Translations under genes and position numbers: made by a program | Assembly (NCBI GenBank): GCA_002350845.1 | Contig: DEFL01000070.1 | Span: 1 to 10,447, forward strand | Direction of reading: 5' to 3' | From: Christensenella sp. UBA2853 | GTDB lineage: Bacteria > Bacillota > Clostridia > Christensenellales > Aristaeellaceae | DNA: 10,447 bases | Notes under the pieces: model-generated | What the model saw: the letters and a program-made list of their open reading frames with translations, nothing else | What the model was told of the DNA's origin: nothing | Database searches by the model: none | Part shown: positions 5,370 to 10,447 of the stretch, in pieces | Position numbering within the stretch: position 1 is the stretch's first letter | Layout: the number at the start of each line of letters is the position of its first letter

Positions 5370-5582
5370 ATTTCGAGCGCAGCCAGAAAGTCGGATGACG
5401 CAGGAATACGACACAACCACAGAGCGTAAGCTCTGGTTTTCAGGGGTTTGGGGGCGGAGCCTACCAACAAGCTTTTTGCAATTCGGCCCGGATTGCATTG
5501 CTTGCCGCTATGCAAATGTAATACGTTTGCCCTGCTTGCCATTATCACTGCATTATGGCTTTACTTCGCTTCATGCCGAATG
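5370..5582. other. Hairpin cluster, possible oriT-like or element-end region
   Basis: Three hairpins occur in 120 bases. First, AACC-AGAGC / GCTCT-GGTT (5415-5438) has a 2-base bulge and a GTAA (GNRA-type) loop. Second, TTGG-G-GGC / GCC-T-CCAA (5448-5467) has a 3-nt loop. Third, GCAAATG-TAATA-CGTTTGC (5512-5530) is followed at once by CCTGCTTGCC. CTTGCC also occurs just before it (about 5501). Ordered stems next to a repeated CTTGC string recall transfer origins of mobilizable elements in Firmicutes, but no relaxase is present. The nature of this region is an inference; no gene is seen in it. Confidence 0.35.
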
Positions 5583-6224
5583 TTAACGGTTGATTATTGA
5601 AAGCAGTTCATTTAGATGAATAATATTCCATTTTGCAGAGGTATCGCGTGCGGTATTTCCAATTACAGCGCAATCAAATCCACCTGCATGAGCAGCCTGA
5701 ACGCCCGATGCTGCGTCTTCGACCACAAGACAGTCCGATGGGTTCAGTTGAAGCAATTTAGCAGCTTTCAAAAAAATCTCCGGATCAGGTTTTGATCGTG
5801 TAATGCAGTTTCCATCTACTATTGCGTCAAAGAAACTGGCTATTCCAAGGTGGTTGATGATGGTTGGAGCATTTTTGCTCGAAGACCCGACAGCAAGTTT
5901 ATAGCCACTGCAGCGCAGTGCTATAAGCGTTTCCTTGACATCATCAGGCATATCATCAGGAGTCATCCTGGCAAGCTGTTTACAATACAAATCATTTTTC
6001 TCTGCTGCAAACATCTTTTTCTCTGCTTCCGAGTACTGGCGAATACCATTTGCAAGAATAATGTTCAGGCTCTCCATTCGGCTGACTCCCCGGAGAGAAT
6101 TGTTCTGCTCCCGATCAAAGGGGATTTGAAGACGGTCAGCCAACTGCTTCCAAGCTTGATAATGATATTCATCAGTTTGACAAAGCACACCGTCCAGATC
6201 AAAAATGATGCCTTTATATTTCAT
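5583..6224 (-). CDS. pgmB: Beta-phosphoglucomutase, HAD superfamily
   Basis: This 213-residue HAD phosphatase-fold protein matches beta-phosphoglucomutase, which interconverts beta-glucose-1-phosphate and glucose-6-phosphate in the cytoplasm. Visible residues fall at the numbering known for the lactococcal enzyme: nucleophile D9 and acid/base D11 in FDLDGV, T17-D18-E19, the cap loop LRGVSRMES with R49, S114/K117/N118 in GSSSKN, K145 in SKPDP, and E169-D170 in VVEDAASG for magnesium. Length is slightly below the usual ~220. It is the last gene of the minus-strand operon, 31 bases after the glycosidase stop, with a weak ribosome binding site. The partner enzyme would be one that releases beta-glucose-1-phosphate, normally an inverting disaccharide phosphorylase. 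No strong terminator is evident after the stop. Confidence 0.93.
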   Translation of the reverse strand: MKYKGIIFDLDGVLCQTDEYHYQAWKQLADRLQIPFDREQNNSLRGVSRMESLNIILANGIRQYSEAEKKMFAAEKNDLYCKQLARMTPDDMPDDVKETLIALRCSGYKLAVGSSSKNAPTIINHLGIASFFDAIVDGNCITRSKPDPEIFLKAAKLLQLNPSDCLVVEDAASGVQAAHAGGFDCAVIGNTARDTSAKWNIIHLNELLSIINR

Positions 6225-6255
6225 ATAGTTTCTCAGCTCTATGTTACAAGTTCTA

Positions 6256-8037
6256 TCATAGCTTTATTGTCTTCATTAAAGCGTATGCCAGGAATCCGGC
6301 ACATGTGGCAAATGCGGCACCGGTTGTACATTCTCCAGTGTCTTCATGCACGCTCTCGCAAGCAATTCCGTTATCCATTTTAGTCACCTGAAGATGTCGA
6401 AGTGCTTCTTCTGCATATCCTGTCAGAAGACTGTTACAGATCGAGAGAATCCACGGATGCGGAGCATGCTTGCAGCCAATTTCAGCAACAGGATGCCCGG
6501 CAAAGGATAGAGGGTAGCTTTCATCCCGAATGAGAGAAACGGTGGCTTGCCAGATGGGATCATCGGCAGTGCAGAAGCCGTAAAACGGCAGCAGCTGCAG
6601 GCTGCCCGGTGGCTCATCGTAAACATCCCAATGGCCGTTCAGATCCACGGACCAGGCAAAAATGCTTTCGCCTTTGTGCTCAAAAATGCAATTTGTCCGG
6701 ATGGCTGCTACGACCTTTTCCGCCTGCTCTGCCAGTTCAGTCCGGTTCAGCCACCGGGAAATAGCGTGAAGAGATTTCCAGACCAGCACATTGTCGTAAG
6801 TCAGATAGGGATGATTGTGCATATCATCAGTGGGCTGGAGGAAGGTGCTGTACAGATCGATTGTCGGATGCTTCCGGAAATTCAGCTTTTGCAGGATGTT
6901 TTCCAGCGCATCATGGATCTCCGCATGACGCAGGATCGCCGCATCCTGTGTCTTTTCAATGTATCGTTCCAGTGCGATCACTGGTGCGCACAGCTCGTCC
7001 AGCTCAAACCCCGGCTCCAGCACTGTGCCATCGATATACCGGCTATGTATACCAAAATTACGGCCCTGACGATGAATAACAGACAGGAGCAATTCTTTCG
7101 CATAAATTGGATCAATTTCCACAATGGCGGGGAAAGCCCATAACAAGCTGTCCCGATCCCAATACGCAGCGGAAACATAATACCTGGGGCTGCGGGAAGT
7201 CATCATGCACAATTCTTCCGTGTCGATGGTGCGACCGGAAGCATAGAAGAAAGCAAAGAACAAGTTGGTATTCAACAGGGTTTCTATTTTTGAATCCGCC
7301 GTATGCTTTTCGCGCACGGATAGCCAGCCAGCGGTACGCTTCAGCAATGCTTCAAAGCCTTGGCGCAGCATTTCCTTGGCGCTGGCGGCAGCAGCTACTT
7401 CCTCATATCCGATGCCGAAGAAAACATCCAGCCCCATGGCTTCGCCGGGCTGCAGGCTGGCAATTTTATGGATGCTGTAGGCAAAGCCGTCCTGCTTCCA
7501 TTCTGCGCCTTGATCGATCTGGCTGTAAGGCTGATCGTCGCCCACGATGGGTGCAAAAGCAATCAACGGCGTGCTGGGCACCTGCTGAAAAACAAACATG
7601 TGATTCCAACCAGAGTGCTTCACGCTTTTTCCCGTTGTCAATGGGATACTTTCATTGACGGTATGCAGCGTTTCATCCCAGGAGCCATCCACGCCGATCC
7701 TGATTTCATGGGCGGAGGACGTTTCGTTTTTTGCTTCAAGCCTCAGGCAGAAGCCGCGCTCCCCAATGGGTGATAAATAGATGCAATGAAAGGTTATCCC
7801 TGCTTTATCACAAAAGAAAGACGGAATCCAGAAGTGCTCTCGTTGCCAGGAAGGCATCAATTCTACCATTTCGCCATCGCATTGCAGAAACGGACGGACA
7901 AAACCATTATTTCCAGTCATTTCAAGCATGCCCTTGACACTCATATACAGGCAGGAGATTCCCATTATAGCCCCGTCTTTTTCCCGGATCGTTGGCAAAG
8001 AAATATATTCATTGCCAGTAACCTGATATTGCTCCAT
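6256..8037 (-). CDS. (alpha/alpha)6-barrel glycoside hydrolase, GH125-like
   Basis: This is a 593-residue protein without signal peptide, hence probably cytoplasmic. Residues about 1-230 look like a beta-sandwich; about 240-590 look like an (alpha/alpha)6 barrel of the GH15/GH63/GH65/GH125 type. The best visual matches are to GH125 exo-alpha-mannosidases: YWDRDS (292-297), GFELDELCAPVIALERY (343-359), FAWSVDLNGHWDVYDEPPGS (460-479) continuing LQLLPFYGF, and ESVHEDTG (561-568). Candidate acid residues are in the E345-D347-E348 and E561-E565 segments. GH125 enzymes are shorter (around 430), so the N-terminal domain is extra. The linked beta-phosphoglucomutase would suggest a GH65 phosphorylase, but the length and motifs do not fit a standard GH65. 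GGAGGG lies 9 nt before the ATG at 8037. Exact substrate unknown; probably an imported oligosaccharide. Confidence 0.75.
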   Translation of the reverse strand: MEQYQVTGNEYISLPTIREKDGAIMGISCLYMSVKGMLEMTGNNGFVRPFLQCDGEMVELMPSWQREHFWIPSFFCDKAGITFHCIYLSPIGERGFCLRLEAKNETSSAHEIRIGVDGSWDETLHTVNESIPLTTGKSVKHSGWNHMFVFQQVPSTPLIAFAPIVGDDQPYSQIDQGAEWKQDGFAYSIHKIASLQPGEAMGLDVFFGIGYEEVAAAASAKEMLRQGFEALLKRTAGWLSVREKHTADSKIETLLNTNLFFAFFYASGRTIDTEELCMMTSRSPRYYVSAAYWDRDSLLWAFPAIVEIDPIYAKELLLSVIHRQGRNFGIHSRYIDGTVLEPGFELDELCAPVIALERYIEKTQDAAILRHAEIHDALENILQKLNFRKHPTIDLYSTFLQPTDDMHNHPYLTYDNVLVWKSLHAISRWLNRTELAEQAEKVVAAIRTNCIFEHKGESIFAWSVDLNGHWDVYDEPPGSLQLLPFYGFCTADDPIWQATVSLIRDESYPLSFAGHPVAEIGCKHAPHPWILSICNSLLTGYAEEALRHLQVTKMDNGIACESVHEDTGECTTGAAFATCAGFLAYALMKTIKL

Positions 8038-8053
8038 GATGCTTTCCCTCCGA

Positions 8054-8086
8054 AAGAGGAGGAAGGCACTGGGCCTTCCTCCTCTT
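8054..8086 (-). promoter_or_regulatory. 14-bp intercistronic hairpin, attenuator or mRNA stabiliser
   Basis: AAGAGGAGGAAGGC (8054-8067) pairs perfectly with GCCTTCCTCCTCTT (8073-8086) around a 5-nt loop, between the binding-protein stop and the glycosidase start. Read on the minus strand it is followed by only TTTC, so it is a weak terminator. Such hairpins after the first transporter genes commonly protect the upstream mRNA and keep binding-protein levels high. Its 3' arm on the minus strand (CCTCC) lies next to the glycosidase GGAGGG (8046-8051) and could pair with it instead. Confidence 0.7.
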
Positions 8087-8115
8087 GAGATTTACCTGAT
8101 TGGTCTTCGATTTCA

Positions 8116-9345
8116 TCACAGAAGACCGGCGTCTTCCAGCTGGGACTGGATATCATCCAGAGCGTCCTGCGCAGAGATATCATTCATCTCCAGTGTGCTC
8201 AGCACGTTGCCGATGATTTCACTGGCCGCGCCGGATTCCTTCAGAGCAGGAGGTGCAGCAGCATAATCCATGCTGTCAAACACAGCAGCACGATTGGCGG
8301 GCGGCGTCACTTCCAGATACTGCGTAAGCTTGCTCTGATCGGCGATGGTGGGCAGTTCCCAGCTGGCATCCAGACGAAGCTGCACGATGTCGGGGTCAGA
8401 ACCCATGGCGTCGATGAACTTAGCGGCGGCTTCCTTCTTATCGCTGGAGGGAGACACGCAGTTCACGTTGGCAAAGAAGAATGTGGATTTAGTCTTGTAG
8501 CCGGGCTCCACCACGATGTCCCAGTCAAAGGCGCACTTCTCGGTGAAGGTGGGGAACGCCCAGATACCGGTGATGATCATGCCCAGCTTGCCTTCCGTGA
8601 ACAGATCCCAGTCACCGCGTCCGGCCATTTCCTCGGCTGTAGGCTGAACATGGTTTTCACCGCGAACGCGTTTGATCATAGCGTCCAGAACTTCAACGTT
8701 TTCAGGTCTGTTGGCAGTAAATGCTGTATAGTCATCATTCAGCAGGCTGCCGCCATTGCCCTTGACGGACTTGTAGAACTCGTTGTAGCTGATGGGCTGA
8801 TAGAAGCCCCAGATGTCGTCGCCCAGCGCCTTGATGGCTTCGGCTGCCGTCTGAACATCCGCCCAGGTCCAGTCATTGGTGGGATAGGCAATTCCTGCCT
8901 GATCGAAGAGCGCCTTGTTGTAAATCAGGATGCAGGTGGAGAAGCTCATGGGAACAGCATACAGCTTACCAGCGGAGGAGACCGCTTCCAGCGTACCGGC
9001 AGAGTAGTTTCCCGCGTTTACCAAACCGGTCAGATCGGCACAGGCACCACGCAGCATGTAAGCCAGATAGTTTTCCATGTTCATTTCAAACACGTCCGGC
9101 GCATTGCCGCCGCCCACGGTAGTGGCCAGCTTGGTGAAGTAATCGTCGTAACCGGTGATCTGCAGATCGACTTTGATGTCAGGGTTTTTCTCCTCAAAGA
9201 TGGCGATCATCTTTTTGAGCGTTTCTTCCTGAGCGCCAGCGCCTGAGAAGTGAGCGTAGGTGATGGTGACAGGCTCTGCCAGAGCGGAGACAGTCAGAGT
9301 CAGCACCAACGCCAGTGAGAGGAACAGTGCAACGATTTTTTTCAT
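8116..9345 (-). CDS. ABC transporter sugar-binding protein, MalE type
   Basis: This 409-residue extracellular solute-binding protein belongs to the carbohydrate (MalE/UgpB) type. It has a signal peptide MKKIVALFLSLALVLTLTVS with likely ALA|E cleavage after residue 23, then VTITYAHFSGAGAQEETLKK, NPDIKVDLQITGYDDYFTKL, GNAPDVFEMNMENYLAYMLR and LFTEGKLGMIITGIWAFPTF, all typical of the family. The start at 9345 has AAAGGAGG 8 nt upstream and is preferred over an in-frame upstream ATG (9372) that would precede the ribosome binding site. Unusually for a Gram-positive binding protein, no lipobox cysteine is present, so membrane anchoring is unclear. It follows the permease gene by 69 bases; AAACGC-GCGCA-GCGTTT (9371-9387) in that gap is a small inverted repeat. 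It captures an extracellular saccharide for the permease; the substrate cannot be read from sequence. Confidence 0.92.
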   Translation of the reverse strand: MKKIVALFLSLALVLTLTVSALAEPVTITYAHFSGAGAQEETLKKMIAIFEEKNPDIKVDLQITGYDDYFTKLATTVGGGNAPDVFEMNMENYLAYMLRGACADLTGLVNAGNYSAGTLEAVSSAGKLYAVPMSFSTCILIYNKALFDQAGIAYPTNDWTWADVQTAAEAIKALGDDIWGFYQPISYNEFYKSVKGNGGSLLNDDYTAFTANRPENVEVLDAMIKRVRGENHVQPTAEEMAGRGDWDLFTEGKLGMIITGIWAFPTFTEKCAFDWDIVVEPGYKTKSTFFFANVNCVSPSSDKKEAAAKFIDAMGSDPDIVQLRLDASWELPTIADQSKLTQYLEVTPPANRAAVFDSMDYAAAPPALKESGAASEIIGNVLSTLEMNDISAQDALDDIQSQLEDAGLL

Positions 9346-9370
9346 GGGGAAAGCCTCCTTTAATATTTGC

Positions 9371-9387
9371 AAACGCGCGCAGCGTTT
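9371..9387. promoter_or_regulatory. Inverted repeat between permease and binding-protein genes
   Basis: AAACGC (9371-9376) and GCGTTT (9382-9387) form a 6-bp inverted repeat with a 5-nt spacer, 12 bases upstream of the binding-protein ribosome binding site. It could be a small processing hairpin or an operator half-site pair. It has no T-tract. Confidence 0.3.
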
Positions 9388-9414
9388 ACATTCAGTTTGT
9401 TTTCCTGGCAGGGA

Positions 9415-10260
9415 TCATTTCAATCCACCCAGGCTGATGCCCTGATCCACATAACGCTGTGAGACCAGATAAACAATCAGGATTGGCAGAATAGTGAGGA
9501 CAGCGCCTGCCATCAGCACATGCTCGTTGTTCTTATACATTCCGTTCATATTGCCCAATACAACCTGAAGCGTCTGCTTGTCCGTGGAAGTCAGGACAAT
9601 CAATGGCCACAGGTAGCTGTTCCAGCTGCCCATAAAGGACAACAGAACCATCGTAGACAGTGTTGGCATCACCATGGGCAGCATGATTTGAAAGAAAATA
9701 CGATACAGCGAAGCGCCATCCAAATAAGCAGATTCCATATAGGCGTCGTTGACGCTCATCATGCTTTGGCGCATCAGGAAGACGCCGAAGGCATTTGCAA
9801 GAGAAGGCAGGATCAGCCCGGTATACGTGTCCAGCAAACCCAACATGCGCAGAATGATGTAATTGGGAACCATGGTGACGGTGCCGGGGATCATCATCGT
9901 GGCAAGGTACAGGCCGAACAGCTTATTGCTCCCTTTAAAAGGCAGCTTGGCAAACACAAAGGCCGCCATGGCTGCGGAGCTCACCGCAACGATGGTGCAG
10001 GCAATAGCCAGGAGAAGACTGTTCAAGCTGGAGCGGGCAAAGGAGAATCCCTGCATATTGAATACCCTCTGGTACCCCTCCAGGGTAGGATGTTCCGGTA
10101 TCCAACGGATGGGGATTGTGCGGATCGCTTCCGAGCCCTTGAACGAGGAAGACAGCATCCACAAAAAAGGAAGAACCGTAAACAAAACGATGACGAGCAG
10201 CATCAGATAGAAAAGTGCGATCCGAAGCGTTTTCCGTGCAGTTGCCATTTCACGCATCAT
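9415..10260 (-). CDS. ABC sugar transporter permease, MalG type
   Basis: This 281-residue integral membrane permease belongs to the binding-protein-dependent transport family. It has about six hydrophobic segments, the first at about 15-36. The cytoplasmic EAA loop that docks the ATPase is at 176-195 (ESAYLDGASLYRIFFQIMLP). The ending SQRYVDQGISLGGLK is typical of MalG-like subunits. A weak ribosome binding site (AAGGAAG) precedes the ATG at 10260; ATG 10257 or 10248 are alternatives. It is the first gene of the minus-strand operon. The partner MalF-type permease, normally adjacent upstream, is missing: the 187 bases to the window edge hold a divergent promoter instead. No ATPase gene is present, so a shared MsmX-like ATPase encoded elsewhere is likely. 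Confidence 0.93.
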   Translation of the reverse strand: MMREMATARKTLRIALFYLMLLVIVLFTVLPFLWMLSSSFKGSEAIRTIPIRWIPEHPTLEGYQRVFNMQGFSFARSSLNSLLLAIACTIVAVSSAAMAAFVFAKLPFKGSNKLFGLYLATMMIPGTVTMVPNYIILRMLGLLDTYTGLILPSLANAFGVFLMRQSMMSVNDAYMESAYLDGASLYRIFFQIMLPMVMPTLSTMVLLSFMGSWNSYLWPLIVLTSTDKQTLQVVLGNMNGMYKNNEHVLMAGAVLTILPILIVYLVSQRYVDQGISLGGLK

Positions 10261-10292
10261 AGTTCACCCACTTCCTTTGCAGCTTGAATTGA

Positions 10293-10321
10293 ATCCTAAA
10301 ATCCGTGTAATGGCCACTCAA
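10293..10321 (-). promoter_or_regulatory. Candidate sigma-A promoter for the transport operon
   Basis: On the minus strand TTGAGT (10321-10316) and TAGGAT (10298-10293) are separated by 17 nt, and the implied start point lies about 25 bases before the permease start codon. The hexamers match the consensus only partly. Confidence 0.35.
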
Positions 10322-10392
10322 TAAGCACCAAAATCAGCCGATGTAAACACCAAGTTTCCTTTAAAATAAGCCATTTTCCGGCATCCAAAGGG

Positions 10393-10443
10393 TTGATTTT
10401 ATTTAGCGCCTATGATATAATATAGACACTAAATATAAGGAGG
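10393..10443 (+). promoter_or_regulatory. Sigma-A promoter and ribosome binding site of a divergent gene
   Basis: TTGATT (10393-10398), a 17-nt spacer and a perfect TATAAT (10416-10421) form a strong sigma-A promoter reading to the right. AAGGAGG (10437-10443) follows, so a start codon is expected a few bases past the window end. The gene is divergent from the sugar operon. By analogy it may encode its regulator or the missing transport subunit, but nothing of it is visible. Confidence 0.75.
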
Positions 10444-10447
10444 CCCA

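Noticed and set aside
5159..5548. 129-codon minus-strand open frame in the central non-coding region
   Set aside because: It runs straight through the strong + strand terminator at 5309-5369 and the hairpin cluster; the sequence is better explained as structured non-coding DNA.
5850..6383. 177-codon + strand open frame
   Set aside because: It is antisense to beta-phosphoglucomutase, whose catalytic residues all match the family.
7107..7658. 183-codon + strand open frame (and neighbours to 7937)
   Set aside because: These are antisense to the glycosidase, with W/C/R-rich improbable products; shadow frames.
8650..9246. 198-codon + strand open frame
   Set aside because: It mirrors the binding-protein gene in antisense; no independent support.
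9520..10287. 255-codon + strand open frame across the permease region
   Set aside because: It is antisense to a well-supported MalG-type permease, its product is an unnatural H/Q/R-rich sequence, and it has no ribosome binding site.
10290..10400. 35-codon open minus-strand stretch upstream of the permease that might be the tail of a MalF gene
   Set aside because: It contains no MalF-like motif, is closed by a stop near 10406, and overlaps the divergent promoter.

Overview
The window looks like a chromosomal segment of a Gram-positive, low-to-mid GC Firmicute, most likely a gut or rumen Clostridia lineage. Reasons: strong GGAGG ribosome binding sites, sigma-A and ECF style promoter elements, an ECF sigma factor followed by a DUF4179-like membrane protein, MalG/MalE-type sugar importer genes, and AxA-type signal peptides on secreted proteins. 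No ribosomal RNA, CRISPR array, transposase or integrase is present. The species is not identifiable from the sequence alone.

Left half (about 1-4604, all + strand): after a GC-rich coding-like fragment at the edge and an AT-rich spacer with two palindromes comes an ECF-like promoter (AAAC, 17 nt, CGTCTA), a small hypothetical ORF (320-553), an ECF sigma-70 factor (669-1151), and a DUF4179-like single-pass membrane protein (1148-2389). The last two are translationally coupled, as in a sigma/anti-sigma pair. Two tandem, mutually related secreted proteins of unknown function follow (2452-3477 and 3531-4604). The simplest reading is one autoregulated envelope-sensing operon whose output or sensor is the secreted pair.

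Centre (4605-5582) is almost gene-free and is the most unusual part. It holds the 3' half of a tRNA gene (anticodon CCT, T-arm, encoded CCA, 4957-5003) with no 5' half. Seven copies of GCTAAC lie on both sides of it. Two strong rho-independent terminators follow, then a run of short hairpins that resembles a transfer-origin or element-end region. This looks like the attachment-site scar, or junction, of an integrated element. The integrase itself is not in the window.

Right half (5583-10447) is a minus-strand sugar-use operon read from right to left: MalG-type permease (10260-9415), MalE-type binding protein (9345-8116), an (alpha/alpha)6-barrel glycosidase resembling GH125 (8037-6256), and beta-phosphoglucomutase (6224-5583). 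A 14-bp hairpin lies between the binding protein and the glycosidase. The partner permease and the ATPase are absent. A good sigma-A promoter and ribosome binding site at the right edge drive a divergent gene that starts just beyond the window. Together the operon suggests import of an oligosaccharide, intracellular cleavage, and entry of beta-glucose-1-phosphate into glycolysis.

A recurring architectural detail is an intercistronic hairpin whose 3' arm (CCTCC) lies just before the next gene's GGAGG ribosome binding site. It occurs once in each operon (2405-2445 and 8046-8086).
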